Positions 44,526 to 52,978 of a stretch of 64,000 nucleotides of DNA are shown here, piece after piece. The notes under the pieces are model-generated. The model worked only from the letters and a program-made list of their open reading frames with translations. It had not been told where the DNA came from and did no database searches. Every line of letters begins with the position of its first letter. The first letter of the stretch is position 1. Both the position numbers and the translations under genes were made by a program. The DNA comes from Roseivivax lentus (lineage in GTDB: Bacteria > Pseudomonadota > Alphaproteobacteria > Rhodobacterales > Rhodobacteraceae), in contig NZ_FTOQ01000001.1 in the NCBI RefSeq assembly GCF_900156805.1, positions 718,365 through 782,364 of the forward strand, in the 5' to 3' direction.

Positions 44526-45476
44526 CTAAAGGTTTTTCAGCACGGCGCGGGTCTCATCAGTTATTTTGTGAGCAGCGCAACAGGGAACGGCACCTGAATA
44601 GCCTCCCGGTAGGTTTGGTTTCATAGTGCCTTCAACTCCCGCCACATGCCTGACTCGCACGCCTCTTGCATGTATCTCTGCAAGCACCGCGCCAGACGGT
44701 TCCGGATACGTTTCATTCAGCAAGACCAGTTCAGGCCAGAGGTGCGGTACAACGGGTTTGATTGCATTCCGACGTGCAACGTCCACAAATATGACCGCTT
44801 GACCTTTCAGCTTTGGCAGGAGTGTCTCCTGGGCTTCGCTTGGCCCCTTCACATCAATGATATGAAGAACATCGCCTTTCTTCTGGAGAGCCTTGGCCAA
44901 ATCACACCCGATATAACCAGCGCCACCAAACAACAGGATTGGCGGCCTCACACCCTCAAAATCTTTTTCAACAACCTGATCAATTGCGCTCAGCAACGCG
45001 CATCGAGTGGCCTCACGCGGATCGCTGACCACGAGTGTCCCCGTGTCGATTTGATGCTTCGCTAAATGGCTTGGCAGAAGACCGGCAAAGGTCATCTTTT
45101 CAGCTCCAACCAACCGCTGGATACAGCGCATCCGACGAAGTAGCTGGCGAAGTCTGACTTCGTTCTCCGGTATCATGAGGCATTTCTCGTCTGCTGCGAC
45201 GGCCAAAGCCAAGCCCAATCCACCTCCTTGACTGAACATCGCGATAGGTGATGATATCCACTCCAACGCTCGGTACAGGCCCTGAAGATAGCCGACTTGA
45301 AATGTGTACGCTTCTCGGAAGCGAGGCTCTGCAGGATAGGTCAAATGAATCGACTCGATGCGTCGGGAGAGGTGTGCCACCGCGCCAACGACCAGATAAA
45401 CAACATAGAACCGCGAAAGCAGCGCCAGCACCAATGCGGACATTTTTAGCCAAAAACGGTTGTTTTCGCGTCTCAT
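44526..45476 (-). CDS. Rossmann-fold protein of unknown function with N-terminal membrane helix
   Basis: The 316-residue protein (MRRENNRFWLKMSALVLALL) has one or two hydrophobic helices in the first 35 residues, a helical middle region, and a nucleotide-binding motif PPILLFGGAGYIGCDLAKALQKKGDVLHIIDVKG (about residues 178-210; G-x-G-x-x-G). The end has AGVEGTMKPNLPGGYSGAVPCCAAH. I do not recognise the family; the NAD(P)-binding half resembles dehydrogenases, but no catalytic residues can be named. It lacks a clear ribosome site, and its base composition is less GC-rich than that of the core genes. Confidence 0.6.
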   Translation of the reverse strand: MRRENNRFWLKMSALVLALLSRFYVVYLVVGAVAHLSRRIESIHLTYPAEPRFREAYTFQVGYLQGLYRALEWISSPIAMFSQGGGLGLALAVAADEKCLMIPENEVRLRQLLRRMRCIQRLVGAEKMTFAGLLPSHLAKHQIDTGTLVVSDPREATRCALLSAIDQVVEKDFEGVRPPILLFGGAGYIGCDLAKALQKKGDVLHIIDVKGPSEAQETLLPKLKGQAVIFVDVARRNAIKPVVPHLWPELVLLNETYPEPSGAVLAEIHARGVRVRHVAGVEGTMKPNLPGGYSGAVPCCAAHKITDETRAVLKNL

Positions 45477-45614
45477 AAATCAGCTGACTTTGCATTCGGA
45501 AGCGTCCAATGCGCCGCCCTATTTCCATAACATAAAAGCTTTTGGGGACTGCGAACTGATGTCCGTATCGAGCTCAAAGAGGGCCCGGCGAAGACGTGGT
45601 CCCGGTCCCCAACG

Positions 45615-47012
45615 TCATTTCATCCTTGCCCAAACGTCTCGTATGACATCGGCGGCAAACAAGACGTCCTCCCGTGTCGTCTCGAACTGGCCTACTTGAA
45701 ATCGGATGACCTTTTTCCCCTGGAAGGCCCCTTGGGTCAGGTAGATGCGCCCATCGTCGTTGATGGCATCGACAAGGCGTTGCTGGTCCTTGTCGTCGCC
45801 CGGGCATCGAAACGTGAAAAGACTGAGCATCGGCTCCGTGACGATGTCGAACCCGTCCATGGCGCGCAGCACATCGCAGATTTCGTTGGCCCAACGCACA
45901 TGGTTCCGAAGACGCGCCTTCAGGCCTTCAAGTCCGTAACTCCGGATCAGGAACCACAGCTTCAACGCCCGGAAGCGGCGCCCAAGCGGGATGGTCCACT
46001 CGGAATAATTGGTGACTGCGGCGCCTGTCGTCTTGAGATATTCCGGCTCGATCTTGAGGGTGTTTAGTTGTGGCTGCGGGTCGCGGAGGAACTGGACCGA
46101 GCAATCGAACTGCGCCCCCAGCCACTTGTGCGGGTTTATGACAATGCTGTCGTAGCCTGCGACCCCCGCCCAGAACTCCTCGCGGAATTCCTCGCAGATC
46201 ATGGCGGCTCCGGCCCATGCGGCGTCGAGATGGGTATAGAGATCTTCGGTCCGTGCGACGTCGAGCACGGCGGCAAGATCGTCCGACGCGCCGACACCGG
46301 TGCCGCCGGTGATGGTGATGATGCCCGCCGGAATATGGCCGGCCGCCCGATCGCCCCGGATCGCTGCACGAAGGGCATCCACGTCAAGTTCATGCCGCGG
46401 GCTTCGCGTGGGCAGTTTGACCAGGTTCTCCTGTCCGATCCCCGCGATCCATGCCGCGCGATCAATAGAACTATGGACCTGCTCTGAACAATAAATCCGA
46501 AGCGTCCCCTTGCCGTTCAGACCGTCTCGGTTCCCGGTGTAGTCGATCGCACGCTCGCGCATGGTGAGAACTGCCGAAAGCGTGGCCGAGGACGCGCTAT
46601 CCTGAATGACGCCGGTGTATTCCTCTGGCAGCGCGAGGGCCTGCCGCAGCCAATCGACCATGACGGTTTCCATCTCGGTCGCGGCGGGGGAGGTCTGCCA
46701 AAGCATGCACTGCGCTGCTATCGTGGTGACCAGCATCTCGGCGATCATCGAGGGCGGCGTCGCATTCGCAGGGAAATAGGCAAAGAAACGGGGATGTTGC
46801 CAGTGTGTCATTCCCGGCATCACGACCCGCTCGAAGTCGTCTATGATAGCGTCCATGGGCTGGCCTTGTGAGGGCGGTGCGGCCGCAAGTCCGCGTATCG
46901 TGTCGCCGGGCCGAGTTTGCGCCCGAACAGGCAAGTCTCGCAGCGATTTGTGGTAATCGGCAGCCCAGCGAGAAACGTACCGACCCCATTCCTCAAACTC
47001 GTCCCAGTCCAT
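45615..47012 (-). CDS. PLP-dependent aromatic-L-amino-acid decarboxylase family protein
   Basis: The 465-residue group II decarboxylase (MDWDEFEEWGRYVSRW) has the family landmarks HWQHPRFFAYFPAN near residue 70, the PLP-stacking region IQDSASSATLSAVLTMRERA near 136-155, THLDAAWAGAAMICEEFR near 261 and the Schiff-base lysine in INPHKWLGAQFDCSV (about K296). Members decarboxylate Tyr, Trp, DOPA or related amino acids. The substrate cannot be fixed from sequence. It is divergent from a DsbA-type isomerase gene. Confidence 0.88.
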   Translation of the reverse strand: MDWDEFEEWGRYVSRWAADYHKSLRDLPVRAQTRPGDTIRGLAAAPPSQGQPMDAIIDDFERVVMPGMTHWQHPRFFAYFPANATPPSMIAEMLVTTIAAQCMLWQTSPAATEMETVMVDWLRQALALPEEYTGVIQDSASSATLSAVLTMRERAIDYTGNRDGLNGKGTLRIYCSEQVHSSIDRAAWIAGIGQENLVKLPTRSPRHELDVDALRAAIRGDRAAGHIPAGIITITGGTGVGASDDLAAVLDVARTEDLYTHLDAAWAGAAMICEEFREEFWAGVAGYDSIVINPHKWLGAQFDCSVQFLRDPQPQLNTLKIEPEYLKTTGAAVTNYSEWTIPLGRRFRALKLWFLIRSYGLEGLKARLRNHVRWANEICDVLRAMDGFDIVTEPMLSLFTFRCPGDDKDQQRLVDAINDDGRIYLTQGAFQGKKVIRFQVGQFETTREDVLFAADVIRDVWARMK

Positions 47013-47426
47013 GCAGACGTCACTCCTTGATCGAAAGACCCGGACTGATCGTCAAATTGCCGCGCCTTGCATTCTATATGCCTGCAATAGGGTAGCTTTT
47101 ATCTTCGAGGTTGAGCAATCCATGGAGGCTAATCGTGGAATTTGCCAGAGGCAGTACCCTCCCGCGTTGCCGAACTTCGCAAGGTGGCCGATGATGCGCG
47201 ATGTCGCCAAACTCCGCTGTCGGGACGCTGCACCGCGGCGTCTGCTGGGAGCTTGGTTGTCCAGTATGGGCCGCGAGCGACACTCGGCTGACTCGTCTCG
47301 TACCGCCGATCGCAAGCAGCCCGAGGAGACATCTTGCGCGCCGACTGCTACCGTCACTTGAAAGCTTGGCCGGCGTTTACGAGGTAACCCGCTTCGCGGT
47401 TCTCGATGCGGAAGGGACCGGATAAC
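47013..47426. other. Divergent intergenic region, about 410 bases
   Basis: No convincing gene is seen. Open frames on both strands are short, overlap each other and lack ribosome sites. The region must contain promoters for the divergent decarboxylase and isomerase genes. Confidence 0.4.
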
Positions 47427-48029
47427 GTGAAACTTGAAATATGGTTCGAATTCGCAAGCACCTATTCCTACCTTACGGTCTCGCGCGCCGAGGATCTGCT
47501 GGCGGGCACCCCGGTCGAACTGGCATGGAGGCCGTTCCTGCTCGGGCCGATCTTTCGTGATCGCGGCCTTGAGACGTCGCCTTTCGTCCTCGACCCCGTG
47601 AAGGGCCGTTACATGTGGCGCGATATGGCACGTCGCTGCGAGCAATACGGACTTCCTTTCATGCATCCGACTGTCTTTCCGATGAACGGCTTGAAAGCGG
47701 CGCGGATCATGACCGCAGCCCTAAACGAGCCCTGGAGCGGTGCTTTCGCGCGTTCAGTTTTCACGGCGCAGTTCGGGCGTGGCGCGGACATCTCGGATGA
47801 CGGCATCCTCAGGACCGCGCTCGAGGCGTGTAGCATCCCACCGGAGCCGTGGCTCGATCGGAAGCACTGTCCCAAGACCAAGGACGCCCTGCGCACGGCG
47901 ACCGACCGCGCGCGCCGCCTCGGGATATTCGGTGCCCCCAGCATGGTGGTCGGTGACGAACTCTTCTGGGGCGACGACCGATTGGAGGATGCGATCGCAT
48001 TCGCCAGCAGCGCGCGGTGCCCGTCGTGA
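47427..48029 (+). CDS. DsbA-family 2-hydroxychromene-2-carboxylate isomerase-like protein
   Basis: About 200 residues starting at GTG (VKLEIWFEFASTYSYLTVSRA), the usual start point of the family; an ATG seven codons earlier is an alternative. The thioredoxin-like kappa-GST fold shows FEFASTYSYLTVSRAEDLL, where the S replaces the redox cysteine, GRYMWRDMARRCEQYGLPF near residue 55 and GIFGAPSMVVGDELFWGDDRLEDAI near the end. Such enzymes are glutathione-dependent isomerases in aromatic degradation. The next gene follows 49 bases later. Confidence 0.85.
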   Translation: MKLEIWFEFASTYSYLTVSRAEDLLAGTPVELAWRPFLLGPIFRDRGLETSPFVLDPVKGRYMWRDMARRCEQYGLPFMHPTVFPMNGLKAARIMTAALNEPWSGAFARSVFTAQFGRGADISDDGILRTALEACSIPPEPWLDRKHCPKTKDALRTATDRARRLGIFGAPSMVVGDELFWGDDRLEDAIAFASSARCPS

Positions 48030-48078
48030 CGATGCACGTCGCGGTATGCCGAAACCTTGTCATCACAGGAGACACGAA

Positions 48079-48429
48079 ATGATTGATGAGACGCCGAGTT
48101 CCGGTCCCATACTGAGAATGTTCCAGGTCCGTACCAAACCTGGCCGCGCAGCAGAACTGATCGGGAAATTCGGGGTGACCTCAGCCAAGGTGGTGCGCGG
48201 TCATCCGGGGAACCAAGGCTACTTCTACGGGTACGGCGTTGGATCGAACGAGGATTATGTCGTCTTTACATCGGTCTGGCGCGATCTCGAAGCGGTGAAG
48301 GCGCGGTTCGGAGACGCCTGGCGGGAATCCTTTCTTCCGCCCGGCTACGAGGACCTGATCGAAGACTGTTCCATCCACCATATCGATGTCGGCTCGGGTT
48401 GGCATGTGGACCTGGCGCGAGACATTTGA
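48079..48429 (+). CDS. Dimeric alpha-beta barrel (antibiotic biosynthesis monooxygenase-like) protein
   Basis: The 116-residue protein (MIDETPSSGPILRMFQVRTKPGRAAEL) follows AGGAGACACGAA. ILRMFQVRTKPGRAAELIGKF and YVVFTSVWRDLEAVKARFGDAW give the ferredoxin-like beta-alpha-beta half-repeat of the ABM/EthD group. It ends with DCSIHHIDVG. Probably cotranscribed with the isomerase upstream, which would suit a small aromatic-modifying pair. Confidence 0.7.
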   Translation: MIDETPSSGPILRMFQVRTKPGRAAELIGKFGVTSAKVVRGHPGNQGYFYGYGVGSNEDYVVFTSVWRDLEAVKARFGDAWRESFLPPGYEDLIEDCSIHHIDVGSGWHVDLARDI

Positions 48430-48641
48430 GTACGCCAAACGATAGAGAGCTTGGTGTCTGCAACGGCCCCCAATCCCCGAGTTCAGTCAGTCCTCAATTT
48501 CGCGTGCGCAACGAATGTCCGGAAAGCGGGTTGCCACCGCAGAATTCGACGCCAACGTCGAGTGACCGGTATGGGCCGGTAGCATTTGTCCGGCACGGGC
48601 AGCCGACAAATCAAGGGCCATGAGCAGCCTTGAACCCCGGG

Positions 48642-49838
48642 TTATTCGTTCAACCAGCCCCTGGAATACTCGACTAAGTCAGCCCCGGCCAAGTGCCTGA
48701 CCCGTTCGAGTTCCGACATCAAGGCAGACCTCCGCGCTTTTCCCACCCGCACACCGAATTCCGGCCAGAACGCGCGAACTACGAGAGTTTTGCCGAAGCG
48801 TTTGGCGTCCAGCCGACCGATCAATCGATCTCCCTGCAGCACGGGGAAGATGTAATACCCATACCTTCGCTTGGATTCCGGGACGTAGATCTCGATCCGG
48901 TAGTGGAAGTCGAACAGGCGCTCCGCACGCGCGCGGTCTCTCAACGCAGGATCGAACGGAGACAAGAGGCGAACATGAGAACTCGGTTCCGGCAATGACC
49001 GGGCGTGGTCCAGATTGGCTTCGGTGGTGAAGGCAAGACGTCGGGATCCATCGGCCATCTCGATGTCCGCCTGGATGATGCGGCCGCTGGCGAGAGCATT
49101 GGCACACCAGGCCTTCGCTTCTTCTCTCGTCACGATCTCGAAGAACGCTGCCAGCTCACCACTTGTGCCAAAACCGAGCCGATCGAGCGCCTCTGACATC
49201 GCCCAGTCGATGATTTCCTGATCGTCAATTCGGCGGTTGCGCATCTCTTCGGGGATGATCCGCTCGGCCAGGTCGTAGAACTTCCGGAACCCTCGGCGAT
49301 GGCACACCACAAGCCGGCCCGATCGCCACAGGAACTCCAGGGCCGCCTTCGAGGGATGCCAGTCCCACCAACCCGACGACGACCGTTTCTCGCCAGGACC
49401 GACATCGAGAGAGCAGGCAGGGCCCTTGTCGGCAACATGCTGAAGCACGGTTTCGATTTCGACCTCCCATCTGTGGCGGCGCGCTTCCGACCACTGCGCG
49501 CGCATCCGCGCGTCGTCGCGGGCAAACTTCAGTCGCCACATTGGATAGAACTGCATCGGGATCACGGCCGCATCGTGAGTCCAATGTTCGAACGCCGAAC
49601 GATGGCGCGCCACGGCGTTTTCGAGTGCTCGTGGCCGATATTGTCCGCGCCGTGACCACAAGATCAGGTCATGGGCGCGCGCCAGCGTGTTGACGCTGTC
49701 GACTTGGACAAAACCGAGACTTTGAATGACGTCGTCCAAGTCGTTGCCCCGGCCGGGGCCCGACACCGTCCGTAGCAACAGGTGTAGGTCCAGGAATAGG
49801 CGGCGCGCGCTGAGATTGTCCAAGAACGGTCGGGTCAT
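48642..49838 (-). CDS. YcaQ/AlkX-type DNA glycosylase (winged-helix HTH_42 family)
   Basis: The 398-residue protein has the family's catalytic Q-x-D motif in GFVQVDSVNTLARAHDLILWSRRG (Q45, D47), followed by EHWTHDAAVIPMQFYPMW near residue 84 and RIDDQEIIDWAMSEALDRLGFGT near residue 207. The C-terminal barrel ends LLSPFDPALRDRARAERLFDFHYRIEIYVPESKRRYGYY. Characterised relatives unhook interstrand crosslinks and remove bulky alkylated bases. It is a single-gene unit with no drug-biosynthesis genes nearby. Confidence 0.85.
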   Translation of the reverse strand: MTRPFLDNLSARRLFLDLHLLLRTVSGPGRGNDLDDVIQSLGFVQVDSVNTLARAHDLILWSRRGQYRPRALENAVARHRSAFEHWTHDAAVIPMQFYPMWRLKFARDDARMRAQWSEARRHRWEVEIETVLQHVADKGPACSLDVGPGEKRSSSGWWDWHPSKAALEFLWRSGRLVVCHRRGFRKFYDLAERIIPEEMRNRRIDDQEIIDWAMSEALDRLGFGTSGELAAFFEIVTREEAKAWCANALASGRIIQADIEMADGSRRLAFTTEANLDHARSLPEPSSHVRLLSPFDPALRDRARAERLFDFHYRIEIYVPESKRRYGYYIFPVLQGDRLIGRLDAKRFGKTLVVRAFWPEFGVRVGKARRSALMSELERVRHLAGADLVEYSRGWLNE

Positions 49839-50167
49839 CCAGTCACGCTATCACCGATACCGCGTTGGTGTTTTATTGTCTGCTGCGCCGGAGAAGTTGC
49901 GGAACCGCATCCGGAGATCGGAGGTCCGGTAAGGGCCGTGAGTGGTATGTTACCTGGGCCGATCCTCCATGACGCCGCAAAGCGGAGAAGGTCAGCTTCG
50001 AGCCCGAGTTGTGGTGTGCCGCAAATCCGTAAGATGTCCGCTGTTCGTCCGAGGGCCGTTGGTCTGTCCATGCTCTCGGTGGGTGGTCATCTGAAATTTA
50101 GACCTATTTGATCAAAAGCATTCGGTACGCAGGATTGAAGTTCTGCATATTAAACAAGGAATAACTC
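49839..50167. other. Divergent gap of about 330 bases
   Basis: Nothing recognisable beyond promoters for the flanking genes. An open frame of 78 codons on the minus strand lacks features of a gene. Confidence 0.4.
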
Positions 50168-51139
50168 ATGACTTCTTTCGATCTTTCGCGCCGTGGATTG
50201 ATTCTGGGCGCCGCGGGTGGGGCCGCCCTTCTTGCCGCCGGACGCCCACACCCCCTGCAAGCGGCGGCCCATGCAACGGCACCACTTCCGACCTTCTATG
50301 ATCGTATGGTAGGCAATCTGCGCGTGACGACATTGCTGGACGGGTATTTCAAGCTCGATCAGAATCTTGTCACGAACCTCGAGGACGAGCAAATCGCGGA
50401 AGGAATGAAGGCAGCCTATCTTGACCCCACGGATCCGATTCCGCTGGCAATCAGTACTCACGTCATTCGTCAAGGAGACGAAGTTAGTTTGATCGATTCT
50501 GGTGCGGGCGGTGCCTTTGGACCAACCGCAGGCAGGTTGCGCACATCGCTGGAGTTGCTTGGCGTTGCACCTGAAGATGTGACGCGCATTGTGTTGACTC
50601 ACATGCACCCGGATCACATCGGGGGATTGATCGGAGATAGTGGCCCGGTTTTCCCGAATGCATCGTTGCATGTCAGCGAAGCCGATCATGCCTTCTGGAC
50701 GGACGAGACGATCGCATCGGGTGCGCCGGAGTCGTCGCAAGGTTTCTTTGCCCTGGCACGTGCTGTCAGCGAGGCCTACACTCAACGGACTGAAATGTTT
50801 GGTGAAAATACCGATCTTGGTGGGGGCCTCACCACTTTGGCAATGCCGGGGCATACCCCAGGACACAGTGGGGTCCGTGTGTCGGATGGCTCTGATCAGT
50901 TGATCATATGGGGAGACAGCACAGCTTTGGCGTCGCTGCAGTTTAGCCACCCTGATGCCGGTATAGCCTTTGACGCAGATGGCGTGCAGGCCGCCGAGAC
51001 GCGCCGCCGTGTCTTGGATATGGTGGTTTCCGACAAGATCGCCGTTGCGGGCACCCATTTGCCGTTCCCTGGTATCGGTCATGTCGAAGAAAAAGACGGG
51101 GCTTACGCTTGGGTTCCAGAAGAGTGGCAGCACATATAG
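50168..51139 (+). CDS. Tat-exported metallo-beta-lactamase-fold hydrolase
   Basis: The 323-residue protein starts MTSFDLSRRGLILGAAGGAALLAAG, a twin-arginine signal (SRRGLIL). The MBL metal site is HMHPDHIGG (H-x-H-x-D-H, about residues 145-150), later His in AMPGHTPGHSG near residue 236, Asp in IIWGDSTAL and His in AGTHLPFPGIGH near residue 298. Similar periplasmic MBL proteins act as lactonases or esterases, so quorum-signal hydrolysis is possible but unproven. Confidence 0.85.
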   Translation: MTSFDLSRRGLILGAAGGAALLAAGRPHPLQAAAHATAPLPTFYDRMVGNLRVTTLLDGYFKLDQNLVTNLEDEQIAEGMKAAYLDPTDPIPLAISTHVIRQGDEVSLIDSGAGGAFGPTAGRLRTSLELLGVAPEDVTRIVLTHMHPDHIGGLIGDSGPVFPNASLHVSEADHAFWTDETIASGAPESSQGFFALARAVSEAYTQRTEMFGENTDLGGGLTTLAMPGHTPGHSGVRVSDGSDQLIIWGDSTALASLQFSHPDAGIAFDADGVQAAETRRRVLDMVVSDKIAVAGTHLPFPGIGHVEEKDGAYAWVPEEWQHI

Positions 51140-51258
51140 AGCAGTCGTCCCGCCAAACTGAGAGCTGGTCGCGGATTTTCGGACCGGTGTTACACTTATG
51201 TAGTTACTAAAGCACCTAAACGAAGATGACGAACCGGACACGCTACGCCTGCTGAATG

Positions 51259-51294
51259 GCGCTGTCGGATCAATTCCAATTTGTCCGACAGCGC
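51259..51294. repeat. Isolated IS6-like terminal inverted repeats
   Basis: GCGCTGTCGGA (51259-51269) and TCCGACAGCGC (51284-51294) are perfect inverted arms 14 bases apart. Read leftward from 51294, GCGCTGTCGGACAAATTGG resembles the left terminus of the IS6 element 50 bases away, so this could be the abutted ends of a lost or deleted copy. Confidence 0.5.
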
Positions 51295-51339
51295 TAATAG
51301 GGCGACATCATGCTGACAACCCGCGCGATTGGTTCCGAA

Positions 51340-52154
51340 GGCTCTGTCAGACAAACTCAGCTTGAGGCAGGGCAGGGGCGCGAGTACCGTTCCGCCATGC
51401 CTAAACCCAGCCCGTTCAAGTGGTTCAAGACGAGCCCCGAGATCATCGGTTTGGCGGTGATGTTGTACGTCCGGTTTCCGCTGTCGCTTCGAAATGTTGA
51501 GGATCTACTCCACGAGCGCGGCGTCGACGTGAGCCATGAGACCGTGCGTTTCTGGTGGCACCGCTTTGGTCCAATGTTCGCCTCGGAGATCCGAAAACGC
51601 CGGATTGAAGGCATGCGCTCCAGCCGCTGGCGTTGGCACCTCGACGGGATGTTCGTGAAGATCAACGGCGAGACCCACTATTTGTGGCGCGCGGTGGATC
51701 AAGAGGGTGAGGTTCTTGAAAGCTTCGTGACGAAGACCCGAGACAAGAAGGCGGCGCTCAAATTCCTAAAGAAAGCAATGCGCAAGCACGGTCGCCCAGA
51801 AGAAATCGTGACTGACAAGCTCCGATCCTATGGCGCTGCGTTGAAGGCGCTTGGATCCGAAGGTCGGCAAGAAACCGGCCGCTGGAAGAACAATCGCGCA
51901 GAGAATTCACACCTGCCATTCCGACGAAGAGAACGGGCGATGCTCCGCTTCCGGCGGATGCGAAGTCTTCAGAAATTCGCCGCCATCCACGCTTCTGTCT
52001 CGAACCATTTCAAGCTGGAACGCAGCCTCTCAAGCCGAAACCTCTTCAAGCAGAACCGCGCCGCCGCTCTCACTGAGTGGCGCGGCCTTTGCGCGGTATA
52101 AGGGACAGGTCTACTGTCCTAATGGAGACTGGTTCGAATTAGTCTGCCAGCACC
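51340..52154 (+). mobile_element. IS6-family insertion sequence
   Basis: About 815 bases with left terminus GGCTCTGTCAGACAAACTC (51340-51358) and right terminus whose reverse complement is GGTGCTGGCAGACTAATTC (52136-52154), 14 of 19 matching. It carries one transposase gene. The 8-base flanks (GTTCCGAA and GGCGAAGA) do not match, so the expected target duplication is absent, which may mean a deletion or recombination after insertion. Confidence 0.75.
51397..52101 (+). CDS. IS6-family transposase
   Basis: The 234-residue DDE transposase starts MPKPSPFKWFKTSPEIIGLAV; 29 upstream codons are open but include the terminal repeat. SHETVRFWWHRFGPMF is the N-terminal HTH and the triad is D in WHLDGMFVKINGE near residue 84, D in EIVTDKLRSYGAALK near residue 143, and E in NNRAENSHLPFRRRERAM near residue 178. 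The family moves by cointegrate formation. It appears full length. Confidence 0.92.
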   Translation: MPKPSPFKWFKTSPEIIGLAVMLYVRFPLSLRNVEDLLHERGVDVSHETVRFWWHRFGPMFASEIRKRRIEGMRSSRWRWHLDGMFVKINGETHYLWRAVDQEGEVLESFVTKTRDKKAALKFLKKAMRKHGRPEEIVTDKLRSYGAALKALGSEGRQETGRWKNNRAENSHLPFRRRERAMLRFRRMRSLQKFAAIHASVSNHFKLERSLSSRNLFKQNRAAALTEWRGLCAV

Positions 52155-52592
52155 GGCGAAGACGCTGACGACCGCTTCTCGAGCCGAGTACTCTTGAAAG
52201 ATGCTACAGTGGTCCGAGCGATGTGAGTTTCTATAGTCTCCTCGCGGCAAGTCAGACGGACCGACATTGATAAGCTGCTTCGTATCTACGACTGCTTTTC
52301 CCGAGATTGGCATTGGGCCGTGAGCGGCTGCCTCTGGTCGAGTGCTCGAGCGAAAGTTTTTGGCCAGTAGTCATGTGTCCGGTGGTTCGGGCGGGGAGTG
52401 GGCATTCGCCGCACCGCAGTGCTTCAAGTTATCCGGCCCCCTAAGCGGACTTTCTTTACGCCTGTTAGGGCGGACGATTTGATCGAACGGTCAAGCATTA
52501 AGAGCACAAGCCAAATGGGCTGCCTTGGACATATAAGCTTAGCAGCGAGAGGCTGGCCAATAGGTGAGTTGAGGGCACGCGCGATTGGAGCT
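52155..52592. other. Gap of about 440 bases with no gene
   Basis: No open frame with a ribosome site or recognisable protein is seen. The sequence is lower in GC than the core and may be relic DNA next to the IS element. Confidence 0.4.
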
Positions 52593-52820
52593 CTATGAAC
52601 GTGGCGCACTCGGAGCTTCCTCCGGCGCGAACATCTTTTCCTGCAATTCGTCGATCATTGAAAAAATCTCCATAGGGTTGGGCCGTGCGAAGTTGCAGCG
52701 CGCGAGATGGGCATCCAGGGTGCTTCCGTTGCTGACGAGGGTCCACGTCCACGTGTCGGCCCGCGCTGTCGTGGTGTAAATTCCGGCGACGAGGGCGATA
52801 GAACAGATCAGGGTTTTCAT
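52593..52820 (-). CDS. Small secreted protein divergent from the CadC-like regulator
   Basis: The 75-residue protein (MKTLICSIALVAGIYTTTARA) follows AAGGAAAG and has a signal peptide cleaved near TARA-D. The mature 54 residues (DTWTWTLVSNGSTLDAHLARCNFARPNPMEIFSMIDELQEKMFAPEEAP) have one cysteine and no known domain. It lies 158 bases from the divergent 946-residue regulator, so it may be its target or its periplasmic ligand. Confidence 0.65.
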   Translation of the reverse strand: MKTLICSIALVAGIYTTTARADTWTWTLVSNGSTLDAHLARCNFARPNPMEIFSMIDELQEKMFAPEEAPSAPRS

Positions 52821-52978
52821 GTAACTTTCCTTAAGAGCATGTGGGCGCTTGCAAATGATCCCGAACTTTGAAGCGCTGAGGGGACTGTCCTTGAACTCTG
52901 GAATGACCATCGCCGAAAAGTCCTGAAAGGGTCGCCGAAAAAAAACGAAAAAATCCAAAAAGAGAATGATTTTCTTCT

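Noticed and set aside
47052..47666. 204-codon minus-strand frame overlapping the isomerase gene
   Set aside because: It overlaps a real gene over a third of its length and has shadow-type composition.
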